DNA of 64,000 nt from UBA7236 sp044227505 (lineage in GTDB: Bacteria; Bacteroidota; Bacteroidia; Chitinophagales; BACL12). The notes under the pieces are model-generated. The model made no database searches. It was not told where the DNA came from and was given only the letters and a program-made list of their open reading frames with translations. The stretch's first letter is position 1. Each line of letters begins with the position of its first letter. The translations under genes were made by a program, and so were the position numbers. Positions 1-8,005 of this stretch are shown piece by piece. The stretch lies in NCBI GenBank assembly GCA_044227505.1, contig JBGAWP010000004.1, positions 1 through 64,000 of the forward strand. Direction: 5' to 3'.

Positions 1-96
1 ACCCAGAACCCAGAACCCAGAACCCAGAACCCAGAATCCAGAACCCAGAATCCAGAACCCAGAACCCAGAACCCAGAACCCAGAACCCAGAACTGA
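1..96. repeat. CAGAACC heptad tandem array
   Basis: About thirteen near-perfect tandem copies of the 7-nt word CAGAACC (a few read CAGAATC) fill the first 94 bases and run off the left edge of the window. The period is 7 throughout. The same word returns at 134-155 and 4297-4402, each time next to the ACATGTAGT hairpin. No gene is seen here. It belongs to the window-wide class of heptad arrays. Confidence 0.9.
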
Positions 97-97
97 A

Positions 98-133
98 ACA
101 TGTAGTGATCGACGAAGGAGATCTACTACATGT
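98..133. repeat. Dispersed hairpin element, copy 1
   Basis: ACATGTAGT (98-106) and ACTACATGT (125-133) form a 9-bp stem; it can extend to 13 bp with one bulged T. The loop carries GACGAAGGAG. A second copy at 4355-4389 differs by a single-base indel. Both are flanked by CAGAACC heptads. The right arm contains an ATG at 130 placed 8 nt after AAGGAG, which would open a 16-codon reading frame (130-180); whether it is translated is unknown. Confidence 0.8.
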
Positions 134-190
134 CAGAACCCAGAACTCAGAACCAATCAAAAGTGGGCAGTCAACAGTAGGCAGTCTGTA
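134..190. repeat. Heptad array CAGAACC then GTCAACA/GTAGGCA
   Basis: After the hairpin, three CAGAACC-type heptads are followed by a short run with the same 7-nt period but another word (GTGGGCA, GTCAACA, GTAGGCA, GTCTGTA). The remaining spacer to 308 is AT-rich and shows nothing I can name. Confidence 0.6.
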
Positions 191-308
191 ATATTGGAGA
201 ATTTTCCTTCGAAATTAAATATTTGTTTATTCAATGCTTCAGCAGGTGAAAAATAGGTATTGAATTCTCAATATAAATTTAGGTAAGCCACGAGTATCTC
301 GTTCTATA

Positions 309-366
309 TCCCTTTCCCTTGTCCTGTGTCCAGTCCTGTGTCTCGTGTCCTATGTCCTATATCTCA
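309..366 (-). repeat. TAGGACA heptad module downstream of manC
   Basis: Read in the direction of manC (minus strand), the array begins directly after the TGA stop: TGAGATA, TAGGACA, TAGGACA, CGAGACA, CAGGACT, then GGACA, CAGGACA, AGGGAAA. This order, including the short GGACA interruption and the terminal AGGGAAR unit, is nearly the same as behind recQ (3819) and bshA (45869), in the same orientation to the gene. Confidence 0.8.
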
Positions 367-1446
367 TCAAAGGTACTCATCCAACTCCTTCCGCTTAATA
401 TCCGCGGTCATCTCCTTGATCTCCTGTTCTTTGTCCTTTTTGCAGATCAAGAGGGCATCTCCTGTGTCTATCACGATATAATCTTCCAATCCTTGCAGAA
501 TCACTAATTTTTTATCCGGCACCATCACCATACAGTTGGTGGAGTCGTAGATCATTACATTTTTGCCTTTAACGGCATTTCCATAATAGTCTTTTTCATA
601 ATTTTCCCACAAACTTGCCCAGGTTCCGAGGTCGCTCCAGCCGAAAGCTGCGGGTATCACAAAAACATTATCTGCCTGCTCCATTATTGCATAGTCGATG
701 GAAATATTTGGACAAATACTATACGCCTTTTCCATCAAACGCGTTTCATCTTTTTTTCCAAAAGCCTTTCTAGCAGCCCAGAACGCCTGATGAATATCTT
801 GTTGGTATTTATTGAATGCCGCCATAATAGCTTTAGCATTCCAAATAAAAATGCCTGAATTCCAAAGAAAATCGCCACTTTTTATAAAAGTGCGGGCTAA
901 TTCCATGTCTGGTTTTTCGGTGAAGGTCTTTACCTTATGAATATCTCTGTGCACAACGGTCTCATCAAATTGAATGTATCCATATCCGGTGTCGGGGCGA
1001 CTCGGTTTTATGCCCAGTGTAACCAATACATCCATATTTTCTGTGTATTCAAGTGCTTCCAGTAAAACATAAAGAAATTTTTCCTCATTTAACATTAAAT
1101 GGTCGCTGGGAGCAATCACAATATTTGCATCCGGATCTATGCTCGCAATTTTATGACAAGCGTATGCAATACAAGGCGCAGTATTTTTTCGCATTGGCTC
1201 TGCTAAAATGCGCGATTTATCAACCCCCGGAAGCTGCTCATTAATAATTGATACATATTGTTCATTTGTTACAATGAAAATATTATCTTTGTCAGCTATT
1301 TTTAAAAAACGGTTATAGGTTGTTTGGATTAGTGTTTCACCCGTGTTAAGAATATCTAAAAACTGTTTTGGTTTTTTTATTCTGCTCTCAGGCCAAAACC
1401 TGCTCCCAATGCCTCCGGCCATTATAGCCACATAAACTTTACTCAT
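367..1446 (-). CDS. manC: Mannose-1-phosphate guanylyltransferase
   Basis: 359 residues. It makes GDP-mannose from mannose-1-phosphate and GTP in the cytoplasm, supplying mannose- and fucose-containing glycans. The N-terminus has the nucleotidyltransferase signature AGGIGSRFWPESR (residues 10-22) followed by KPKQF (25-29), and FTEKPD occurs mid-protein, all typical of the GMP family. The length fits the single-domain form without the phosphomannose isomerase extension found in many proteobacterial ManC proteins. It is transcribed divergently from recQ across a 176-bp spacer. Its stop codon abuts a TAGGACA heptad array. No other GDP-mannose pathway gene is nearby, so which glycan it serves is unknown. 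Confidence 0.92.
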   Translation of the reverse strand: MSKVYVAIMAGGIGSRFWPESRIKKPKQFLDILNTGETLIQTTYNRFLKIADKDNIFIVTNEQYVSIINEQLPGVDKSRILAEPMRKNTAPCIAYACHKIASIDPDANIVIAPSDHLMLNEEKFLYVLLEALEYTENMDVLVTLGIKPSRPDTGYGYIQFDETVVHRDIHKVKTFTEKPDMELARTFIKSGDFLWNSGIFIWNAKAIMAAFNKYQQDIHQAFWAARKAFGKKDETRLMEKAYSICPNISIDYAIMEQADNVFVIPAAFGWSDLGTWASLWENYEKDYYGNAVKGKNVMIYDSTNCMVMVPDKKLVILQGLEDYIVIDTGDALLICKKDKEQEIKEMTADIKRKELDEYL

Positions 1447-1568
1447 TGCCGCTGATGATAAATTTCTACTAAAGAGAACTGTTTTATAAAAATTATTTAT
1501 ATTTAGAAGACGATTCTAATTCGGAAGGTTAACCGTAAGTGTTTTGGGATACGGTTTACTTTCAGCGA

Positions 1569-1576
1569 CAAATATA
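1569..1576 (-). promoter_or_regulatory. Candidate -7 element upstream of manC
   Basis: On the minus strand the sequence reads TATATTTG, an exact match to the Bacteroidota -7 consensus TAnnTTTG. It lies about 120 bp upstream of the manC start. No convincing TTTG -33 box is seen at the usual distance, so this is only a candidate. Confidence 0.3.
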
Positions 1577-1622
1577 CCCCAAAACGAACTTGTTTAAAAT
1601 AAACATAAACTGAACAGAGAGG

Positions 1623-3821
1623 ATGGAAGTATCTAATATGACAATTAAGGAAGCTCTTAAGGAGTATTTTGGTTTCGACTCATTTAAGGGAAATCAGGAG
1701 GAGATCATCGAAAGTTTGTTAGCGGGAAAAGATACCCTGGTATTAATGCCCACCGGCGGCGGAAAGTCGTTATGTTACCAATTACCGGCCCTTATGCTGG
1801 AAGGCACCGCCATTATAGTGTCTCCACTGATCGCCCTCATGAAAAATCAGGTGGATCTGGTAAGGAGTTATAGCAGCAATAACGATATTGCTCACTTTTT
1901 AAATTCTTCCCTCAACCGCCAAATGGTTAAAAAAGTGAAGGCGGATATCACGGAGGGACGCACAAAAATGTTATATGTTGCCCCTGAAACACTAAAAAAA
2001 GAAGAAAATATTGAGTTTTTCAAAGGAATAAAAGTTTCTTTTGTTGGGGTGGATGAAGCCCATTGTATCTCTGAATGGGGACACGATTTTCGCCCGGAAT
2101 ATCGTCAGATACGCACAATGATTGAAACAATAAACGATCGTATTCCAATTATTGCACTAACAGCTACAGCAACTCCCAAGGTGCAGAGTGATATTAAAAA
2201 GAATCTCGACCTGCAAAATCCAAACGTATTTATTTCCTCCTTCAATCGTCCGAATTTATATTATGAAATTCGCCCGAAAAGAACAAAAGAATATGCAATA
2301 AAACAGATCGTGCGTTTTATTAAAGAAAATCCGAAAAAATCGGGAATTGTATATTGTCTCAACAGAAAATCAACTGAAGATATAGCTAAGATCCTCACGA
2401 TCAACGGAATAAAAGCCGGTGCTTATCACGCGGGGATGGACGCACAAACAAGACCCGAAGTACAGGACAGATTTTTAATGCAGGACCACCAGATCATTGT
2501 TGCAACAATTGCATTCGGAATGGGAATTGATAAACCGGATGTGCGTTTTGTTATCCATTTCGATATTCCTAAATCCATTGAAAATTATTATCAGGAAACA
2601 GGTCGCGCCGGGCGTGATGGTTTGGAAGGAAAATGTATTGCTTTCTATAGTTATAAGGATATAGAAAAATTAGAAAAATTCATGCGCGATAAACCTCTCG
2701 CAGAACGCGAAATGGGTGCGCAATTATTAGCCGAAACTGCTGCTTATGCCGAAACCAGTGTATGCAGAAGAAGATTTTTATTGTTTTATTTTGGGGAGGA
2801 ATATGGTCAGGAAAATTGTGGAAGTTGCGACAACTGCCTCAAACCAAAGGAAAAAATTGAAGGAAAGGAATATGTGCAGAATGCTTTAAAAATTGTTGAC
2901 TTCGTAAATGAAAATCATCATATTCCATATTTAGTTGATCTGTTGGTAGGAAAAAGTACAACGGAAAATCAAAATTATCGCCACGATAAAATTGAATTAT
3001 TCGGAGTTGGAAAAGAAAAAGATGATCATTTCTGGAATTCTATTTTGCGTCAATGTCTTTTAAATGAATTTGTTTACAAGGATATTGAACAATACGGTTT
3101 AATAAAATTAACGGATAAAGGAAGAGAATTTATTAAGCATCCTAAATCGGTGATGATATCCCTCAATCACGATTACGAAACATATACCACCGATATTGAT
3201 TTGGATAATGCAGCGGGAAAAAGTGTTTTGGATCCTTTATTAATGGACCTTTTAACGTCCCTGCGCGAAAAAATTGCAAAAGAGGCCGGATTACCTCCTT
3301 ATGTTATTTTCTCTGAAAACTCTTTGGAAGAAATGGCAACCATGTATCCTGAAACTATGGATGAAATGGTAAAAATTTCGGGAGTAAGTAAAGGAAAAGC
3401 AGATAAATACGGAAAAGAATTTTTAGAACTGATCAGTATTTATGTGGAGGAAAATGAAATAGAGAAACCATCTGAGTTTGTTATGAAACAGGTGGTGAAT
3501 AAATCGGCACATAAAGTGAAGATCATTCAACTGATCGATAAAAAAATGCCTTTGCCTGATATTGCAAAAACAATAGGATTAAATTTCCCCGATTTTATCG
3601 ACGAAATTGAAACCATCGTTTCCTCCGGAACAAAACTGGGATTGAATTATTATCTCGATGATCTTATTGAAGAAGATATTCAGGAAACAGTGCACGATTA
3701 TTTTATCAATATGAAAACTGCAGACCTAAAAACTGCATTTAATGATCTAAGTGATGAAGGACTTGAATTTGAAGAGCTACGATTATTACATATTAAATTT
3801 ATGAGTGAGGTCGCTAATTAG
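1623..3821 (+). CDS. recQ: ATP-dependent DNA helicase RecQ
   Basis: 732 residues. A 3'-5' superfamily 2 helicase used in recombinational repair. Walker A is MPTGGGKS (42-49), Walker B is DEAHCISEWGHDFRPEY (144-160, RecQ-specific), and motif III is TATATP. The helicase C-terminal domain has GMGIDKPDVRFVIH and QETGRAGRDG. A zinc-binding cysteine cluster follows near 380-410 (CRRRF then CGSCDNC). A winged-helix domain, an HRDC domain (about 525-600) and an extra C-terminal helix-turn-helix-like tail bring it above the roughly 610 residues of E. coli RecQ; this longer form is common in Bacteroidota. An alternative start is ATG at 1638. The TAG stop is the first unit of a heptad array. Confidence 0.95.
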   Translation: MEVSNMTIKEALKEYFGFDSFKGNQEEIIESLLAGKDTLVLMPTGGGKSLCYQLPALMLEGTAIIVSPLIALMKNQVDLVRSYSSNNDIAHFLNSSLNRQMVKKVKADITEGRTKMLYVAPETLKKEENIEFFKGIKVSFVGVDEAHCISEWGHDFRPEYRQIRTMIETINDRIPIIALTATATPKVQSDIKKNLDLQNPNVFISSFNRPNLYYEIRPKRTKEYAIKQIVRFIKENPKKSGIVYCLNRKSTEDIAKILTINGIKAGAYHAGMDAQTRPEVQDRFLMQDHQIIVATIAFGMGIDKPDVRFVIHFDIPKSIENYYQETGRAGRDGLEGKCIAFYSYKDIEKLEKFMRDKPLAEREMGAQLLAETAAYAETSVCRRRFLLFYFGEEYGQENCGSCDNCLKPKEKIEGKEYVQNALKIVDFVNENHHIPYLVDLLVGKSTTENQNYRHDKIELFGVGKEKDDHFWNSILRQCLLNEFVYKDIEQYGLIKLTDKGREFIKHPKSVMISLNHDYETYTTDIDLDNAAGKSVLDPLLMDLLTSLREKIAKEAGLPPYVIFSENSLEEMATMYPETMDEMVKISGVSKGKADKYGKEFLELISIYVEENEIEKPSEFVMKQVVNKSAHKVKIIQLIDKKMPLPDIAKTIGLNFPDFIDEIETIVSSGTKLGLNYYLDDLIEEDIQETVHDYFINMKTADLKTAFNDLSDEGLEFEELRLLHIKFMSEVAN

Positions 3822-3866
3822 GATGTAGGACACAGGACATAGGACTGACATAGGACAAGGGAAGGG
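3819..3866 (+). repeat. TAGGACA heptad module starting at the recQ stop codon
   Basis: TAGGA/CAGGA words start at 3819, 3826, 3833 and 3840, exactly 7 nt apart, and the first is the recQ stop codon itself. The run then has GACA, TAGGACA and AGGGAAG. It matches the modules behind manC and bshA in order and in orientation to the gene. Confidence 0.85.
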
Positions 3867-4109
3867 GGATTTAGGAGCTATGATCGGTGGGCAACAAAAT
3901 TAATGTAATTGAATACTTTAGTTTTAAAGTAAAGTAATATGCGGAGGGATGTGGTGGAAGAAATTGAGAAATAATTTATTTTGCAGAAACTTTGAAAAAT
4001 CGCAAAAGAAACGTCTTTCCCTTTGGGGAAGATAAGAGATGGGGCCCGAGGTTGAAATGAAGGAATTAAGGAATGAAAGAATGAAGATTTATACCTGACA
4101 CTTTTAATA

Positions 4110-4276
4110 ACCCAAAATAATAAAGAATATCGAACAAAGAATAAAGAACATTAAACGGAATCTAACCCTGAAACTTTTGCAAACCATGTTAAAGTCAGGT
4201 AATAAAAAATAACAATCAAAAAATAAAAAACATTAATCGGATCCTAACGCTGAAAACTTTATCGAACCTTGTTAAC
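4110..4276. repeat. Imperfect direct repeat in recQ-scpA spacer
   Basis: Two related segments of about 55 bp, near 4130-4190 and 4215-4276, share AATAAAnAACATTAA, CGGAnTCTAAC, CTGAAA and TGTTAA blocks. The first starts with heptads of the AAAGAAT/AAAGAAC type. A shorter relative containing TTAATCGGATCC lies at 6368. The rest of the spacer 3867-4110 is purine-rich with no gene that I can support. Confidence 0.6.
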
Positions 4277-4303
4277 CTTACAAACCCCTTAAACAACTCA
4301 GAA

Positions 4304-4335
4304 CCTGCCTGACGCTGACGCAGTCGGCAGGCAGG
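4304..4335. repeat. Dispersed inverted repeat CCTGCCTG/CAGGCAGG
   Basis: CCTGCCTG (4304-4311) pairs with CAGGCAGG (4328-4335) as an 8-bp GC-rich stem in an otherwise AT-rich spacer. A relative sits at 63486-63510. Both have GACGC in or beside the loop, so they are probably copies of one dispersed element. This copy lies between CAGAACC heptads. Confidence 0.7.
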
Positions 4336-4336
4336 C

Positions 4337-4402
4337 CCAGAACTCAGAACCTAAACATGTAGTGATCGACGAAGGAGACTACTACATGTCAGAACCCAGA
4401 AC
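4337..4402. repeat. CAGAACC heptads with hairpin element copy 2
   Basis: CAGAACT/CAGAACC heptads are interrupted by the second copy of the ACATGTAGT hairpin (4355-4389), followed by two further heptads that run up to the scpA start. As in copy 1, AAGGAG precedes an ATG (4386) in the right arm. Here this ATG is in frame with scpA. Confidence 0.8.
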
Positions 4403-4409
4403 AAAAAAA

Positions 4410-5174
4410 ATGAACGAACAACAAACATTCGAAATAAAACTCCCACAATTTGAAGGGCCGTTTGATCTTTTATTATTTTTTATTGAAAGAGATGAATTGG
4501 ATATTCATGATATTCCGATCTCGGTGATCACGAAAGATTTTTTGGATTATCTGCATTCAATGAAACAGTTGAATATTGAAATTGCCAGTGAATTTATTTT
4601 GGTTGCCGCAACATTGATGCGTATTAAAGCAAAAATGTTGTTGCCTCGCAAAGAACTGGATGAATTTGGAAATGAAATTGACCCGCGAAAAGAATTGGTG
4701 GATAGATTGTTGGATTACAAACGATTTAAAGAAGTAATTAACGACTTCGGTAAATTGGAAGAAGACCGTCAATTAAAAATGCAGCGCGGAAATATTTTGG
4801 GAGAGCACGAAATTCTTGCAAAAAAACATTCCAATGAAATGGAATTGAGCACAGTAAATCTTTTTGTTTTGCTCAAGGTATTTCAAAAGGTGATGGATAG
4901 GTTTAACAGTCAGCCGCGCACAGAAGATCATGTGGTGTTTCAATACGATTATTCCATTGAGGAAGAAAGTCTGGGGATAGTTACCTATTGCAAAGGCAAA
5001 AGGAATGTTCCGTTTTCTGATGTTTTCACTTCTTGTAAAGATAAATACCAGGCTGTGTTCCGCTTCCTGAGTATACTGGATCTGATAGCTGCTCAAAAGG
5101 TAGTTTTATTGGTGGGAGATGGATTAAATAATTTCTGGATAACTTTATCCGGTGAGCATGAAAAGGCCGCCTGA
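4410..5174 (+). CDS. scpA: Segregation and condensation protein A
   Basis: 254 residues from the chosen start. It is the kleisin that bridges SMC heads in the condensin complex, with ScpB. The N-terminus FEGPFDLLLFFIERDELDI is the ScpA signature, followed by LLPRKE and a winged-helix C-terminus. I chose ATG 4410 (MNEQQTFEIKLPQFEGP) because everything upstream is repeat DNA. In-frame GTG 4362 and ATG 4386 exist, and the ATG at 4386 has AAGGAG 8 nt before it inside the hairpin repeat, so an 8-residue repeat-encoded extension (MSEPRTKK) is possible. It overlaps the next gene by 17 nt. scpB and smc are not in the window. Confidence 0.92.
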   Translation: MNEQQTFEIKLPQFEGPFDLLLFFIERDELDIHDIPISVITKDFLDYLHSMKQLNIEIASEFILVAATLMRIKAKMLLPRKELDEFGNEIDPRKELVDRLLDYKRFKEVINDFGKLEEDRQLKMQRGNILGEHEILAKKHSNEMELSTVNLFVLLKVFQKVMDRFNSQPRTEDHVVFQYDYSIEEESLGIVTYCKGKRNVPFSDVFTSCKDKYQAVFRFLSILDLIAAQKVVLLVGDGLNNFWITLSGEHEKAA

Positions 5175-6270
5175 TAAAATATCTGAATTACATAAACTTT
5201 CCGGTGAAGAGGAACAGATCACTAAACAGTTCTCCTACCGCAGAATTATTATAATTGCATTAATAGCATTTATAGTTTCAGGATATCTCATTTACAATTC
5301 CTTAAATTATGAAGCAATAAAGAATCTGCAATGGACACTCCGTTCCTTTTTATGGATATTGCTCGCATTTATTTTATTGGTGATCCGCCATATTGGTTAT
5401 ATGTATCGCTTGCGTTTAGTTACCGATAATAAATTCAATTGGCGAAAGTCATTTAGTATAGTTTCCCTTTGGGAATTTTCTTCTGCTATCACTCCTTCCA
5501 CAGTAGGCGGAGCAGCAGTGGCGGTGTATTTTATGCGGAAAGAGAAATTGAGTCTTGGAAAAAGTGCTGCTACAAGTATGCTGACAATATTTCTCGATCA
5601 GGTATTTTTAGCAATTGCTCCATTGATCTTATTACTAATTGTAGGGTTTAAATCAATGTTTGCAAAAGATGCAATGTGTCGCGCGGAGGCCAATCTTCCG
5701 GGTATGGGCGTTTTTCACAATATGCAGAGTATTTATTTTGTAGGATATACTTTTTTTCTGATCATTATTTTATTGCTTGCCTATGGTTTATTCATAAATG
5801 CAAAAGCGTTAAAGAGTTTTTTAACTCAAATTTTTTCCATCCCGGGATTAAGAAAATGGAAGGAGGAAGCAAAACACACAGGGGAAGATGTGATTCTCGC
5901 ATCTAAGGAATTAAAAAATAAGGACAGAAATTTTTGGTTTAAAGCGTTTGCAGCAACCACCGTGAGTTGGGTATCTTTTTTTATGATCTCTGCCTGCGTG
6001 GTGATGGCTTTTTTTGATCCGGGGTCAAATGATATATCAGTGATCTTTGCCCGTCAGTTTCCTATTTGGATGGTGATGTTGTTGCCAATTACTCCCGGTG
6101 GTATCGGAATAGCAGAAATTGCCTACAGCGCTTTGATGTGCGACTTTATCGATCCTCAGTTGGTGGGAACATTCTCGGTAGTGTGGAGGGCAATTACTTA
6201 TTATCCCTATTTAATTGCGGGTGTAATTATTTTGCCGAGATGGGTGAAAAGGGTGTATTCTTCTAAATAA
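5158..6270 (+). CDS. Flippase-like integral membrane protein (LPG synthase TM family)
   Basis: About 370 residues with roughly eight hydrophobic segments, beginning near residue 28. The pattern of the lysylphosphatidylglycerol synthase transmembrane/UPF0104 family is visible: WEFSSAITPSTVGG in the first third and LLPITPGGIGIAE near the C-terminus. Members move or modify lipids or lipid-linked groups; the substrate here cannot be read from the sequence. It lacks the soluble C-terminal transferase domain of MprF. ATG 5158 is preferred; GTG at 5152 is the longest alternative. The 17-nt overlap with scpA suggests coexpression. Confidence 0.8.
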   Translation: MKRPPDKISELHKLSGEEEQITKQFSYRRIIIIALIAFIVSGYLIYNSLNYEAIKNLQWTLRSFLWILLAFILLVIRHIGYMYRLRLVTDNKFNWRKSFSIVSLWEFSSAITPSTVGGAAVAVYFMRKEKLSLGKSAATSMLTIFLDQVFLAIAPLILLLIVGFKSMFAKDAMCRAEANLPGMGVFHNMQSIYFVGYTFFLIIILLLAYGLFINAKALKSFLTQIFSIPGLRKWKEEAKHTGEDVILASKELKNKDRNFWFKAFAATTVSWVSFFMISACVVMAFFDPGSNDISVIFARQFPIWMVMLLPITPGGIGIAEIAYSALMCDFIDPQLVGTFSVVWRAITYYPYLIAGVIILPRWVKRVYSSK

Positions 6271-6299
6271 CGGAAATTATTATTCGAAAATAAAGTGTA

Positions 6300-6525
6300 A
6301 ATATTGTGGTGAGTAGTGAGAATGCTTCTGCTTGACAAGATGTTTAATAACTAAATCGAAACTCCAATGTTAATCGGATCCAAACTCACGCTTCACGAAA
6401 ATGAGTAATGAGTTATGCCCGCCCGGATGACCCGATCGGACGAGAGTAATGAGAAGATCCTCGAAAGCCGAGTGTTTTATCTCCTGGACTCCTGACTCCA
6501 GACTCTTGACTAATGACTCTTGCCT
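6300..6525. repeat. Composite heptad element between two convergent genes
   Basis: It contains GTGAGTA/GTGAGAA words (6308-6325), TCACGAA and TGAGTAA words (6390-6415), a core GATCCTCGAAAGCCGAGTG (about 6436-6454), then GACTCCT/GACTCTT heptads to about 6525. The same order (TGAG words, GATCCTCGATAGCCGGATG core, TGACTCC words) is repeated several times at 55106-55500. Its right end overlaps the stop codon of the S41 peptidase gene. Confidence 0.7.
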
Positions 6526-7922
6526 TCCGACCTTCCCTTTAAATAAAGCATTTCATCATCTGTTCCGTTAAAAATATCAATAGGGTCATGGTCTATTATA
6601 ACACTGGGAATTATGCCACCGGATCTGTTTTCCGGTGCAAAATTGTGTTTAAACCTAAAAACAGGAAAACGAATTTCAATGTGTGATTCAGGAAGAGTCA
6701 CCGATGTATAACTACCTCCATTATTCCCATAAAATCCTCCTGCTGTTTCCTCGCCTATTATAATGGCATCGGTATAAAACTGCAAATAGGCTGCTACATA
6801 TCCCGCTGCTGATGCAGATTTGCCATTTACTAAAACATAAACATTTCCTTTAAATTGATTTTCTGCAAGTTTAATTGGATAGGTGAATGTTGCAAAACCG
6901 TCTTTATATTTTGCTCTGTAAAAAGAACCAATATTAAACTTTAAGAACTGCAGAAATAATATTTTTTTATCGGCATACGGTTTCGCAACGCCTGATTCTT
7001 TAATTAGCTGGTAATATTGTTCTTTCGGTAAAAAATATCCCAACAATTCTGTAGCATTATCTCTGTTTCCTCCTAAATTATCCCGGAGATCAATAACTAA
7101 ATTATTTATTTCTGAATTTTCTAAATATTCAAATATGCCGGAGTAGAATTTTTTGTATTTATGATCGGCAAATCCGTCAATATCCAGCACCTGAATAAGT
7201 GTATCTGCAAACAAACTGTAAAATCTTGCATCTTCCATTGTTAATATAGTATTCCCTGACGAGTCGTTGTTGATTTTTGGAATTGCAGTATTTTTGGCAG
7301 GAACCTCTAAAGTTTGTACAATTCCATTTGCTGTTTTAAAAGTAACTGAAAATTTATCCGGGAATCCAAGATACTCTGCAATAAAATAGTATCCGAAATC
7401 CTTGAGATAACTATTCCCTGTAGTTTCCATGTTTCCATCACTGGTCATATAATTATATGCAAATCGGATCAATAGGTTAGATGGAACATTATTTATGGAC
7501 TCTACAGCAAGTGGTTTTGATAACACAATACTACTATCATTATAATATTGAATTAAGTATAAAGTATCATGCATTGCAGCTACGGAAAATGGGAAAAAAT
7601 TATTTTTAATTTCGTATGGTTGTTCCCCGGGTGTTTTTCGCGAGCTAGTGTGCGCGCAATGCAAACCTCCTATTATTTCCTTTATCTGGAAGTGGAACTC
7701 CTTTATGTTGATACTGTCAGGAATAATCCCTGATATGCTGTCAATTAAGTGCAGGCAATTTAATTTATCTTTCTCGCTTGCTGGATGAGCATTTTTAATT
7801 GCATCGCTAAGAAATACAAGGTCGCGTTTTTGTTGGGCCCAGGAAATATTTTGTGCAGAGATTGTGGTTACAAAAATGATCGTAAATAGGATCAAGCAGT
7901 AAAACCTGCAATTTAATGGCAT
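6510..7922 (-). CDS. Secreted S41 family peptidase
   Basis: 470 residues with a signal peptide (MPLNCRFYCLILFTIIFVTT, cleavage after about residue 23, SAQ). The C-terminal half has the S41/tail-specific protease fold: NLVIDLRDNLGGN (274-286) and VLVNGKSASAAGYVAAY (363-379), where Ser369 or Ser371 is the probable nucleophile, and IIIGEETAGG. No PDZ domain or T9SS tail is evident, so it is probably periplasmic. The last codons (Lys-Ser-His-stop) lie inside an AGAGTCA heptad array. A shorter S41 relative is at 14856. Confidence 0.82.
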   Translation of the reverse strand: MPLNCRFYCLILFTIIFVTTISAQNISWAQQKRDLVFLSDAIKNAHPASEKDKLNCLHLIDSISGIIPDSINIKEFHFQIKEIIGGLHCAHTSSRKTPGEQPYEIKNNFFPFSVAAMHDTLYLIQYYNDSSIVLSKPLAVESINNVPSNLLIRFAYNYMTSDGNMETTGNSYLKDFGYYFIAEYLGFPDKFSVTFKTANGIVQTLEVPAKNTAIPKINNDSSGNTILTMEDARFYSLFADTLIQVLDIDGFADHKYKKFYSGIFEYLENSEINNLVIDLRDNLGGNRDNATELLGYFLPKEQYYQLIKESGVAKPYADKKILFLQFLKFNIGSFYRAKYKDGFATFTYPIKLAENQFKGNVYVLVNGKSASAAGYVAAYLQFYTDAIIIGEETAGGFYGNNGGSYTSVTLPESHIEIRFPVFRFKHNFAPENRSGGIIPSVIIDHDPIDIFNGTDDEMLYLKGRSEGKSH

Positions 7923-8005
7923 ATCGCTTTTTCATTTAGTTCGAACCCAACAATGGTATAAAAGTACAAAAAAATTAATTCCGGAATATACATTTCATAA
8001 AGTGA

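Noticed and set aside
1..96. CRISPR array
   Set aside because: The repeat unit is 7 nt and tandem without spacers, and no cas genes are in the window.
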